Below, in pieces: positions 7,493-16,700 of a stretch of DNA of 17,684 nt. The translations under genes were made by a program, and so were the position numbers. The notes under the pieces are model-generated. The model was not told where the DNA came from. It worked only from the letters and a program-made list of their open reading frames with translations, and ran no database searches. Each line of letters opens with the position of its first letter. The first letter of the stretch is position 1. Origin of the DNA: CAZVNZ01 sp964628515 (GTDB lineage: Bacteria; Bacillota; Clostridia; Christensenellales; Christensenellaceae); assembly GCA_964628515.1 (NCBI GenBank), contig CAZVNZ010000042.1:1-17684 (forward strand), written 5' to 3'.

Positions 7493-8524
7493 ATGAAAAA
7501 ATTAAATTTAAGTTACATTGAGGATAGCGGTGCGTTGGGGTATCAATTCTTTCAGGTGCCAAAACTATTGTTAGAAAACGAAGCCTTTGACGAAATAGAT
7601 TTTGGCGCAAAGATTTTGTACAGTTTAATGCTAAACAGAATAAGTCTCTCCGTTTCAAACAATTTTAGAGACGATGAGGGGAAGTTGTACATTATATATA
7701 CAGTAGATAACGTGCAAAAAGAGTTGCGTTGCTCTAATAAAACAGCAATTAAATTGCTTAAACAGCTTGAAGATATAGGCTTAATAGACAAAAAACGGCA
7801 GGGGCAAGGGAAACCTACTTTAATTTTTCTCAGAGATTTTAAAGAGGTTACAAATGGGGATGTCAAGAAGTGTAATAATTACACTTCTGAAAAAGAAAAT
7901 ATTAAAATTGAGGTAGTGAAGGAAACAAATACGGATTTTCAGAAGTGTAAAAAATACACTTCAAGAAGTGAAGATACTACACTTCTTGAAGTGAAAAAAG
8001 TACACACTATATATAATAATAATATCTATCCTGATAATAGAATATCTATCTATCAATCTAAAGATAATACAACTAACGAATGTGCAATGGAAAATGAGGT
8101 TTCAAATTTTGATAAGATTGACAAGATAGATGTTTTAGCAAGCATAAAGAATAATATCGACTACGAGGAAATCAAAAGAGATGGGGAGTACAGCATTGAT
8201 GCCGTAAATAACATTGTTGAGCTTATTAGCTCTGTTGTTGTCTCCGGTAAAAAATCTTTGGTTGTCGGCAAAGAAAGCATAAATGCACAAATGGTAAAAG
8301 ATGTGCTAATGGCTTTAGAGCGAAAGCATATAGAATACGTCATAGATTGTGTGAGTCGCTTTGAGGGCGAAATAAAAAATATTAATGCGTACTTGCTTAC
8401 GGCGCTTTATAATGCGAGGAATACTGTAGACATATACTGGCAACAGAAACTAAACAGAGAAATTCCTGCATTGGCTTTAGCATTGGAAAAAAAGAAAAAA
8501 TGCAAGGATATAGGAGCTGTTTAG
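7493..8524 (+). CDS. repA: RepA_N-family replication initiator
   Basis: This 343-aa protein is of the Firmicutes plasmid/ICE initiator type. Residues about 10-118 form the RepA_N winged-helix domain ('GYQFFQVPKLLLENEAFDEIDFGAKILYSLMLNR' then 'VQKELRCSNKTAIKLLKQLEDIGLIDKKRQGQGKP'). Residues about 225-325 resemble the DUF6017-type C-terminal domain ('IEYVIDCVSRFEGEIKNINAYLLTALYNA'). The middle (about 120-215) is polar, low in complexity and contains repeated 'KKCNNYTS', 'QKCKKYTS' and 'VKKVHT' phrases. These come from inverted DNA repeats and probably reflect an origin embedded in the gene. The start has AGGGGG (7478-7483) nine bases upstream. The protein should bind the internal repeats and recruit host replication proteins to copy the element. 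Confidence 0.9.
   Translation: MKKLNLSYIEDSGALGYQFFQVPKLLLENEAFDEIDFGAKILYSLMLNRISLSVSNNFRDDEGKLYIIYTVDNVQKELRCSNKTAIKLLKQLEDIGLIDKKRQGQGKPTLIFLRDFKEVTNGDVKKCNNYTSEKENIKIEVVKETNTDFQKCKKYTSRSEDTTLLEVKKVHTIYNNNIYPDNRISIYQSKDNTTNECAMENEVSNFDKIDKIDVLASIKNNIDYEEIKRDGEYSIDAVNNIVELISSVVVSGKKSLVVGKESINAQMVKDVLMALERKHIEYVIDCVSRFEGEIKNINAYLLTALYNARNTVDIYWQQKLNREIPALALALEKKKKCKDIGAV
7866..8060. other. Putative replication origin inside repA (inverted-repeat cluster plus AT-rich stretch)
   Basis: Seven copies of the hexamer GAAGTG or its complement CACTTC occur at 7867, 7882, 7942, 7957, 7965, 7980 and 7988. They form three opposed pairs spaced exactly 15 bp apart. They build a 10-bp perfect dyad (7866-7875 with 7879-7888), an 8-bp dyad (7942-7949 with 7955-7962) and a 14-bp perfect dyad (7957-7970 with 7980-7993). 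An AT-only-like tract follows, containing the direct repeat AATATCTATC at 8021 and 8041, which could serve as the unwinding element. Known RepA_N plasmids carry their initiator-binding repeats and origin in the central part of rep; this location matches. Confidence 0.65.
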
Positions 8525-8526
8525 TG

Positions 8527-8555
8527 TTGACATACTTCAATTTTATTTGTATAAT
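8527..8555 (+). promoter_or_regulatory. Perfect-consensus housekeeping sigma promoter
   Basis: TTGACA (8527-8532), a 17-bp spacer and TATAAT (8550-8555) match the sigma-A/sigma-70 consensus at every position. Transcription should begin near 8562. It starts 3 bp after the repA stop codon and points into the repeat-containing region ahead of fic. It is far stronger than any other promoter I can see in the window. Confidence 0.88.
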
Positions 8556-8595
8556 TTAATTAAGTAGTGGACTGACACTGGGTCAACTTGAAACT

Positions 8596-8689
8596 AATGT
8601 TACACGAATGTGGTAACAGTTGACGGGCAACGATAAAACCCGGTATAATGCTATACGAATGTTATGGCAGTTGGCAAGCAACGATAAAA
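8596..8689 (+). repeat. Two 43-bp direct repeats, 51-bp period
   Basis: Copy A is 8596-8638 and copy B is 8647-8689. They have equal length with roughly 34 of 43 bases identical and no gaps. The best conserved blocks are TACACGAATGT-like (hairpin 1 loop side), CAGTTG and GCAACGATAAAA. Differences cluster in the hairpin 1 stem, where they tend to compensate. Confidence 0.8.
8620..8649 (+). promoter_or_regulatory. Possible second promoter within repeat A
   Basis: TTGACG (8620-8625), an 18-bp spacer and TATAAT (8644-8649) form a near-consensus promoter inside the repeat region. The equivalent place in repeat B has TTGGCA and a poor -10. If active it would give a shorter fic transcript containing only repeat B. 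Confidence 0.4.
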
Positions 8690-8723
8690 TCAGTCAAATG
8701 AGAAGATAGTGGGTATGAACATC

Positions 8724-8748
8724 GAGGTGTCTCTGCCCTCTTTTGTTT
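8724..8748 (+). terminator. Weak terminator-like hairpin before fic
   Basis: GAGG (8724-8727) pairs with CCTC (8737-8740) around a 9-nt loop, followed by TTTTGTTT. The stem is short, so this may only attenuate transcription between the repeat RNA and fic. It sits directly ahead of the fic ribosome binding site AGGGAGG (8751-8757). Confidence 0.35.
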
Positions 8749-8762
8749 ATAGGGAGGATTAT

Positions 8763-9533
8763 ATGAATATTTTTGAAAAAGCAGATTTATATAAAAACGA
8801 AATTGACAAACTAAGACCATTTGATAGCTTTATGTTAGAAGAATTAAAAAGTTATTACAGAATCGATTTAACTTGGTCTTCTAATGCTTTGGAAGGAAAT
8901 ACTCTTTCTTTGAGCGAGACTAAAATAGTTTTGGAAGATGGGCTTACGGTTGGCGGAAAACCGCTTAAAGATTATTATGAAGCAAGCGGACATTCACGAG
9001 CTTACGATTTTATGTTCAATGTAATAAAGACAAATAAAATAGAAGAAAGCTATATAAAAGAACTACATAGATTATTCTACAATGCTATAGACGAAAACGA
9101 GGCAGGCAAATACAGAACAAGACCTGTAATTATCACAGGTTCTAAGCATCCGGTATGCCCACCGGGTGATATCGGTAAACAAATGGAAGAATTGGCACTT
9201 TGGATTATTAAAAATAGAAATAACTATCACCCAATAGAATTTGCAGCATTGTTACATAAAAAATTTGTTTTCATTCACCCTTTTATTGATGGAAATGGCA
9301 GAGTTGCACGGCTTTTATTAAATACAGCGTTGTTACAAGACGGATATTTACTTGCTATTATTCCTCCTGTTTTAAGGCGAGAATATATAGATGCTTTAGA
9401 GCAGGCTCATATCAATGATACAAATTTCTGTAATTTTATTTGTGAACGTGTTGTGGAAACACAAAAAGATTATGCAAGATTATTTAATATTCCACTAATA
9501 AGAGAAAATAGCTCAGTTGATAGGGAAAGATAA
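8763..9533 (+). CDS. Fic-domain protein (predicted AMP-transferase, self-inhibited class)
   Basis: This 256-aa protein has the complete Fic active-site motif HPFIDGNGRVAR, with catalytic His172. Enzymes of this family transfer AMP (or another phosphate-containing group) from a nucleotide to Ser, Thr or Tyr of a target protein. The inhibitory-helix motif [S/T]xxxE[G/N] is present at residues 40-45 (SNALEG), on the N-terminal side of the Fic core. That fits a class II enzyme whose Glu44 blocks ATP. The beta-hairpin flap is probably 'GKYRTRPVIITGSKHPVCPP'. The chosen start ATG 8763 has AGGGAGGAT just upstream. An in-frame extension to 8715 lacks a ribosome binding site and would cross the hairpin region. 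It is monocistronic, with a consensus promoter and a repeat-rich leader before it and a strong terminator after it. Its target is unknown, and it may act as a toxin or stress regulator on the element. Confidence 0.92.
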   Translation: MNIFEKADLYKNEIDKLRPFDSFMLEELKSYYRIDLTWSSNALEGNTLSLSETKIVLEDGLTVGGKPLKDYYEASGHSRAYDFMFNVIKTNKIEESYIKELHRLFYNAIDENEAGKYRTRPVIITGSKHPVCPPGDIGKQMEELALWIIKNRNNYHPIEFAALLHKKFVFIHPFIDGNGRVARLLLNTALLQDGYLLAIIPPVLRREYIDALEQAHINDTNFCNFICERVVETQKDYARLFNIPLIRENSSVDRER

Positions 9534-9544
9534 TCTTTTAAATT

Positions 9545-9558
9545 AGTGCGAAAGCACT
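9545..9558 (+). other. GNRA-loop hairpin in fic 3' UTR
   Basis: AGTGC-GAAA-GCACT is a 5-bp stem capped by a stable GAAA tetraloop, 12 bases after the fic stop. It may protect the mRNA 3' end or assist the terminator 31 bp further on. Confidence 0.4.
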
Positions 9559-9588
9559 TACTTCATTGCACAGTATATCGCAAAAAAG

Positions 9589-9611
9589 CACGAATAATTC
9601 GTGTTTTTTTT
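9589..9611 (+). terminator. Strong Rho-independent terminator of fic
   Basis: CACGAA-TAA-TTCGTG (9589-9603) is followed by eight Ts (9604-9611). It isolates fic from the primase/methylase operon. The following 70 bases are AT-rich and contain no promoter I can defend. Confidence 0.9.
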
Positions 9612-9680
9612 GTATTCAAATTTAGTACTACATCAAAAATATTAAATCAATATATGTAATTAAAATAAGGAGGTATTAAT

Positions 9681-10712
9681 ATGAATTTGTCAAAAGAAAT
9701 AATACTCGAAGCATCTCAAACAGATTTAGTAAGTTACTGTAATAATAATGGTTTTGAACTCATTCAAAAAGGGCAATATTTTTATTTAAAAGAGTTTGAT
9801 TCTTGCCAAATTAACGGTAATATGTGGATTCGTTGGAGCGGAAAATATGCAAGAGCTGGGTTATATCACCAAGGAAACGCTGTACAGTTTGTAAGAGAAT
9901 TTGAAAACCTAAGTTTTCAAGATGCAGTCACAAAGCTATGCGAGTTTAGAGGATTAGACATCCAAGGCGAGTTTGCAAAGAAAATATCATCGGGAGAAGA
10001 TAAAAAACAGAGTTACAGCACAGAGAGTAAAAAAAAAGATTTTAACGTAGATAAAGAAATTGATAACATATCGGACAGAAAAGAGGAATTTAAATTAGTT
10101 CAACTGCCACAAAAAAACGATAACAACAAACGTGTAATTGCGTATTTAACAAAAACACGCAAAATACATCCGGAGGTAGTCAATCATTTTATAAAAAACG
10201 GCACACTATACGAAGATAACAGGCATAATGCGGTTTTTATAGGCTATGACGAAAAAGGTATAGCATCTTATGCGTTTAAAAGAAGTACAAATACAGTTAA
10301 TGAAATATATGCCCAATACAGAGGGGAAGCATTAGGGAGCAAGAAAAAATATAATTGGTGCTCCAAATGCTTGGGAGATACCGTAAAAGTATTTGAAAGC
10401 CCCCTCGATGCTTTAAGTGCAATTACTCTTGACAGACTAAACGGAATAAATTGGAGAAATATTAATTATTTGTCTTTAGGTTGTGTAGCACCTGTGGCTC
10501 TTGAAACTTTCCTTGAAAACAACACAAATATAAAAAACATTGAGTTTTGTTTAGATAACGACACAGCCGGTCGGAAGGCTATCAATCAACTTATGGATAA
10601 ATACGGCGAAAAATACGAATGTAAAAACTCAATGCCCGATATAAATTCAGGAGCAAAGGATTATAACGAGTTATTAAGCATTAAACTTGATGAAGTTAAT
10701 TTTGAAAGATAA
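9681..10712 (+). CDS. TOPRIM/DUF3991 primase-like protein
   Basis: This 343-aa protein belongs to the primase-like group common on Firmicutes integrative elements. The N-terminal about 95 residues resemble a CHC2-type domain that has lost its zinc cysteines ('NAVQFVREFENLSFQDAVTKLCEF'). A charged linker follows (about 100-150). The DUF3991-like segment spans about 150-215 ('VIAYLTKTRKIHPEVVNHFIKNGTLYED'). The TOPRIM fold has its conserved Glu239 in 'VKVFESPLDALSAI' and the metal-binding pair D292/D294 in 'CLDNDTAGRKA'. The motifs suggest nucleotidyl or phosphodiester chemistry on DNA or RNA, perhaps priming the transferred strand. The role in this element is inferred from family. The start has AAGGAGG (9667-9673). 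The next gene's start lies 14 bp beyond the stop, so they form one operon. Confidence 0.87.
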   Translation: MNLSKEIILEASQTDLVSYCNNNGFELIQKGQYFYLKEFDSCQINGNMWIRWSGKYARAGLYHQGNAVQFVREFENLSFQDAVTKLCEFRGLDIQGEFAKKISSGEDKKQSYSTESKKKDFNVDKEIDNISDRKEEFKLVQLPQKNDNNKRVIAYLTKTRKIHPEVVNHFIKNGTLYEDNRHNAVFIGYDEKGIASYAFKRSTNTVNEIYAQYRGEALGSKKKYNWCSKCLGDTVKVFESPLDALSAITLDRLNGINWRNINYLSLGCVAPVALETFLENNTNIKNIEFCLDNDTAGRKAINQLMDKYGEKYECKNSMPDINSGAKDYNELLSIKLDEVNFER

Positions 10713-10726
10713 ACGGAGTGAGAAAA

Positions 10727-13700
10727 ATGGCTAATTACAATTTATTGTACGAGCGTTATGAAAATGCTTGTAATAACGTATTTAAAGACGAATATAGATG
10801 GAAAGATTTTTTGCAAACACAAACAAATACATATAAGTATGATTTTAAAGATAGCATTCTTATATACGAACAAAAAACAGAGGCTACCGCTTGTGCATCC
10901 TTCGATATTTGGAATAAATTAGGCAGAAAAATTAAAAACAAAGAAAAAGGTATTGCCTTGTTAGATGTAGATAATAAAGTTAAATATGTTTGGGACGTTA
11001 GCTCTACAGTTGGAGAAAAAGAAACAATACCAAAATTATGGGAATTTCAAAATAATGATAGTTTTATACAAAATTTGTACAGCGACTTTGATATTATTAA
11101 TACAGAAAAGGATTTGACACAAAATATATCAACAGAAATTGAAAAAAGGATTAACGATAGTTTTGAGGAAGTCTTTTCGGAAATAATGATAGATGATGCC
11201 GAAGTTGAGAAAATAAAAGACATATATAATGCTAATTTAATAGAGAGTGTGAAATATTGTGTTTTTAAGAGATGTGATATTGAATACGAGCCAAAATTTA
11301 ACGATATATCAGTTTTTAGAAATACACGGCTTGCGGAGGGCTTTGGGCAAAACGTTAATAATTATTCTAAAGTTATTTTAAAAGATATTGAAAAATCTGT
11401 AAGGAGGTATAACAATGAATACGAGAGTAAGCGAGAGAGAGGTAGTGGAGATAGGGGAGAACGGGATAGAGTACGTAGAGGACGAACACGGTCTGTTAAT
11501 ACCCAACTGGGAGCTCCCGGACGAGAGTCACATAACACTGGGGAAATACGGCTCACTTCACAAAGATTACCTAAAGAAGTCGAAACTGTCTATGTACAAC
11601 AAACTCTTGATGACGGGCAGAATTCTAAGCCATTGCAAAGAAGTGGAGGAGCAAGCAAACGAGCAGAAGGATTTGATTATGGAGCAACTGGAGAAACAAC
11701 ACAAGAAACCGGACGGCAAGGATTTTATGGAGATGGTTCAATACAATTATATGATAAACGATATAGCGGAGGAAATAGTGCTAAAAGAGATAGTGTACAA
11801 CTAAATATATTCAATGTAGTTAAAGAAACTAAAGCAGTCGATGAAAAATCGGCTGTTTTTTCTTCTTCTCCAACTATTGAGGATGAAATTAATGATACCG
11901 CTAATGCTGTTTTATCAGCATATAACAATGCAGTATCCTCTAATTACAACAGCGATATTACTATGGAGCAAAACAGTATTACCAAAAGCACAAAGCAGGA
12001 TAAAATAACAGGTTTTGCATTAAAGTGGGGGCTGGATGTTAATTTGTTGGAAAAATCTATTGCATCTTACAGCGATGCTCAGCCGAATATTGTACCCTAT
12101 ATAGAGGAGCTTACAGGAAGTGATACTTTTGAAAAGGCAACAAATAAAGACTGTGGCAATCAGCTAAAGCATACAATTACCCTTACAAAAGAATTACCGA
12201 GTTTTATAGCAGAAATAAATGCATATGAGGAAAACAAAGTTGGTTTTGAAATCAGTAAATCTGAAGACTATAAAATTTCTGAAATTGATACGGTTTCAAC
12301 GGGTGCGAAATCTAAGTGTAAAGGCAACATAGAGGCAATAAAGCTTGTTAAAGAGCTGGACGCAAGCAATATAGCGGTAACAAAGAAACATCAAGAAGTC
12401 CTTGCAAAATATGTAGGTTGGGGTGGAATACCACAAGTTTTTGACGAAGATAATACAAAATGGAGCAAGGAATACGCAGAGTTAAAAGGTTTATTAACTG
12501 TTGAGGAATACAAGCAAGCTCGTTCATCCGTGTTAAATGCTCACTATACATCACCCGTGGTTATTGAAGCAATGTACGGAAAGCTAAATGATTTTGGATT
12601 TACTAAAGGCAGAATATTAGAGCCTGCAATGGGTATTGGCAACTTTTTTGGGAAACTTCCCGACAATATGAAAAACAGTAGCTTATATGGCGTGGAGCTT
12701 GATACCGTAACAGGAAATATTGCAAAAAAACTGTACCCAAAAGCTAATATTAAGGTGTGCGGATTTGAAAGCACTCACTTTAATAATAATGCTTTTGATG
12801 TGGCGGTAGGTAATGTACCTTTTGGAAACTACGGAGTAAACGATAAAGACTATAACGATAAAAACTACAAAATACACGATTACTTTTTTATGAAATCCCT
12901 CGATAAAGTCAGACCGGGCGGAATTGTAGCTTTTATTACTTCAACAGGTACACTTGATAAGCAAAGTAGTGCATTTCGAAAAGAGCTTGCAAGTAAAGCA
13001 GAGCTTTTGGGGGCAATACGTCTGCCAAACAATGCTTTTTATGCAAATGCAGGGACAAAGGTAACTACGGACATCATATTCTTGCAAAAACGAGAAATAC
13101 AGTTAGAAAACACTCCACCGTGGATACATTTAGGCGAGACTGCCGATGGAATACCTGTAAATAATTATTATGTAAAAAATCCGCAAATGTTACTTGGGAA
13201 AATGGCATATGGCAGCTTGTACGGCAAAAACAAAGATACAGAATTGCTACCCTTGGATGATGCGGATTTAAAAGAACAGCTTAAAACCGTTATGGCACAT
13301 ATTAAGGGAGAAATTAAAGAATACCCTGCTGTGAGTGAAGTGGAAACGGTTAAAGCCCAAAGTGTTGATTTGGAGAATGTTCGTAATTATAGTTATATAG
13401 TTTATCAAGATGAACTGGTTTTCTATAAAAACGGTAATTTAGAAAAAAATAAGATTACGGACAAACAAGCAATTTTAATAAAGGAATTAATAAAAATAAG
13501 GGATAGCGTACGTGATTTAATTAAACTGCAAACAGACCATAATGTTAGCGATGCACAGATTGCAGCATCACAAAACAGGCTTAATATCTTATATGATAAT
13601 TTCGTCGAAAAAAATAAGTGCAGAATTACAAGCACACAGTGCAGAAAAGCTTTTAAAGAAGACAGTGCGTATCCGTTGCTGAGGGCATTAGAGGTGCTAA

Positions 13701-16700
13701 ACGATGATAAGGAGTTTGTAAAAAAAGCTCCTATTTTTTATGAAAGAACAATAGTGCCACACAAACCCGTAGAGCATTGCGACACCGCCTACGAAGCATT
13801 AAGCATATCTATGCTTGAAAAAGCGAATGTAGATATTGATTTAATGGTAAAGCTAACAGGATTTAACAAAGAAAAAATAATAGCAGATTTACAGACGGAG
13901 ATATTTAAGGACCCTATAAGCGAAAAGTGGGTAATTGCAGATGAGTATTTATCGGGAAATGTCAGAGAGAAACTTGTCACAGCAAAAATTGCTGCACAAA
14001 ACGATAATCAGTACAATATTAATGTAGAAGCATTACAGAGAAATCAACCTAAAGACCTTGAAGCAAGCGAAATTTTTGTTAGATTAGGCTCTACTTGGAT
14101 ACCAGCAGATGACATTAAGAACTTTACGGAACAACTATTAGAGTTAAATTACTTCCAAAGAAAATCTTTAAATATTGACTATTCGCCACACACAGACGTT
14201 TGGAGCGTTTCGGGGAAAGTAAAAACAGGTGTGCTTGCTATGGAGAAATACGGCACACACCGTAAAAATGCTTGCGACATCATAGAAGAATCACTTAATT
14301 TAAGAGATAGTAGGGTATATGACACGGTTATGGAAGACGGAAAGGAAAGGCGAGTATTAAATCAAGCCCAAACAACTATTGCACAGGAAAAACAAGTCAT
14401 AATTGAAAATGAATTTAAAAACTGGATTTTTAAAGACCAAAAAAGGCGAGAAAGGCTTGTGGAATATTACAACAAAAATTTTAATTGCATTGTTACAAGA
14501 AAATATGATGGCAGTAATATAAAGCTCCACGATGTAAATCCGGAAATAAAGTTAAGACCACATCAAAACAATGCTATTGCACGTGGGCTTTATGGAGGAA
14601 ATAAACTGCTTGCTCACGTTGTCGGCGCAGGGAAATCTTTTACAATGGCTGCCATCTCACAAGAGAAATTAAGATTAGGGCTATCACGTAAATGTATGTT
14701 TGCCGTACCAAAGCATTTAACAGAGCAGATGGCAAGTGAGATTTTAAGGCTTTATCCTGCAGTTAATGTATTGGTTGCAACCGCAGATGATTTCAGTAGC
14801 ACAAAAAGAAAAGAATTTTGTGCAAAAATAGCCACAGGCGGTTACACCACTATAATTATTGCGCATTCTCAGCTCGAAAAAATACCTTTATCTAAAGAGT
14901 TTCAGCAAAGAGTAATTCAAACGCAGATAGACGAAATAGAAATGGGTATTGCAGATTTAAAATCGGCAGATTCTGAGAGGTTTTCTATTAAGCAAATGGA
15001 AAAATTACGTAAAAACTTGGAATTAAAACTTGAAAAACTCGCAGATACAAATGCAAAAGATGATGTAATTAGTTTTGAGGAGTTAGGCGTAGATGATTTA
15101 TATATAGATGAAGCTCACGAATTTAAAAATCTGATGTACGTAACTAAAATGCGTAATGTAGGTGGATTAAGCAATACAAGCAGTAAAAAAGCGCAGGACT
15201 TGTTTATGAAATGCAGTTATATAAACGAGATTAGTAATTATAAAGGACTAACCTTCGCCACGGGGACGCCGATAAGCAATTCCATTGCGGAGCTTTATAC
15301 TATGCAAAGGTATTTGCAACCACAGGATTTAGCGAGGTTAAGGGTATCTCATTTTGACAGTTGGGTGTCTTCATTTGCCCAAAGCAAAACAGCACTTGAC
15401 TTAAACCCCACAGGGCAAGGGTACAGAATGAAAACACGGCTTGCCAATTATTATAATCTGCCTGAATTAATGACATTATTTTCAAGTGTAGCCGATATAC
15501 AAACGAGGGAAATGCTAAACCTTCCTGTGCCCAATCTTAAAAACGGAAAGGTTACAACAATAGTTTTAAAACCTACCGAAATGCAAAAAGAAATTGTAGA
15601 AAGCTTTGGAAAACGTGCAGAAAAAATTCATAACAGAGGCGTGCCGGCAGAGGTTGACAATTTCTTGAAAATTACAAACGAAGGACGGTTGCTTGCCCTC
15701 GACCAAAGGCTTATCAACGAGGATTTGGAAGATTTTAAAGATAGTAAAATCAATGTAGCGGTAAATAATATTTATGATATTTGGGAGAACACCAAAGCGG
15801 ATAGGTCTACTCAGCTTATTTTTTCGGATATTGGAACACCTAAAGAAAATGAGCAATTCGATGTTTATACAGATTTAAAAAATAAGTTGGAAATAAAAGG
15901 TATTCCTAAAGAAGAAATAGCCTTTATACATTCGGCAAAAACTGATGAGCAAAAGGCAGTTTTGTTTTCTAAAGTGCGTAAAGGTACTGTAAGGGTACTT
16001 ATAGGGTCTACCTTCAAAATGGGGGCAGGTACAAACGTTCAAGATAAGTTAATTGCCCTACATCACCTTGATGTACCCTGGAGACCTTCAGATTTGGAGC
16101 AGCGAGAGGGAAGAATACTAAGACAGGGCAATACAAACAAAGAAGTTGAGATATTTAGATACATTACAGAAGGCACATTTGACTCGTATAATTATCAGAT
16201 AATAGAAAACAAACAAAAATTTATCTCACAGGTAATGACAAATAATTCTCCTGCAAGAAGTATGGAAGAAATAGACGATAAAACGCTAAATTATGCGGAA
16301 ATAAAAGCGCTTGCAACAGGTAATCCGAGGATAAAAGAGAAAATGGAGATAGATGTCAGAATAGCTACTTTACAGCAATTAAAGTCAAGCCATAATAACT
16401 CTAAATATCGGTATGAAAATGCAATTAAACATCTGCCTGCAAATATTTCTTCTATAAAAGATAAGATAAACGAATTTAAAAAGGATATGGAATTAGCTAT
16501 AAAGACTAAAGACAGCGAATTTCTTATTGAGCTTGTTAATTTAGGCAAAGTAAGCAAACGTGTGGATGCAGGAGAAGCTATTCACTCATTAAAAAAGCAA
16601 ATGTTTAGCAGCGAGCATAAAGAAATAGGAAAAATTCGTGGCTTTCAATTATTTATGGCGTACGATACCTGGAATAACAAGCATAATCTCATACTCAAAA

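Larger units (their letters stand above)
8562..8748 (+). ncRNA. Structured tandem-repeat RNA or leader upstream of fic
   Basis: The DNA between the consensus promoter and the fic ribosome binding site has no credible ORF but is rich in pairing. An outer stem GACTGA/TCAGTC (8570-8575 with 8690-8695) can close the whole domain. A second stem ACTGGGT/ACCCGGT (8577-8583 with 8638-8644, one G-U) encloses repeat A. Each repeat holds hairpin 1 (7 bp with one bulge and a GAAT loop; 8599-8617 and 8650-8668) and hairpin 2 (GTTG/CAAC with 5-nt loop; 8619-8631 and 8670-8682). Hairpin 1 differs between repeats by paired changes (T-A to C-G, C-G to T-A), keeping the fold. In repeat A, loop CGGG (8624-8627) could also pair with CCCG (8639-8642) as a pseudoknot. 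It may be a separate small RNA or a regulated leader; ends are estimates. Confidence 0.55.

Noticed and set aside
7866..7993. CRISPR-like repeats in repA
   Set aside because: Repeats are short palindromic units within a coding sequence with no regular spacers. They fit initiator-binding sites.
8596..8689. Mini-ykkC (guanidine-II) riboswitch, suggested by tandem hairpins
   Set aside because: That class needs two hairpins with ACGR tetraloops on GC stems. Here hairpin 1 has a GAAT loop and hairpin 2 loops differ (ACGGG, GCAAG).
8598..8702. Two tiny ORFs starting in each repeat (MLHECGNS and a 17-aa MLYEC... peptide) that look related
   Set aside because: Neither has a Shine-Dalgarno sequence, the first stops after 8 codons, and their similarity is explained by the DNA repeat itself.
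8709..8762. N-terminal extension of the Fic protein starting near 8709 or 8715
   Set aside because: No ribosome binding site precedes these starts, while ATG 8763 has AGGGAGG at good spacing and gives the usual family N-terminus.
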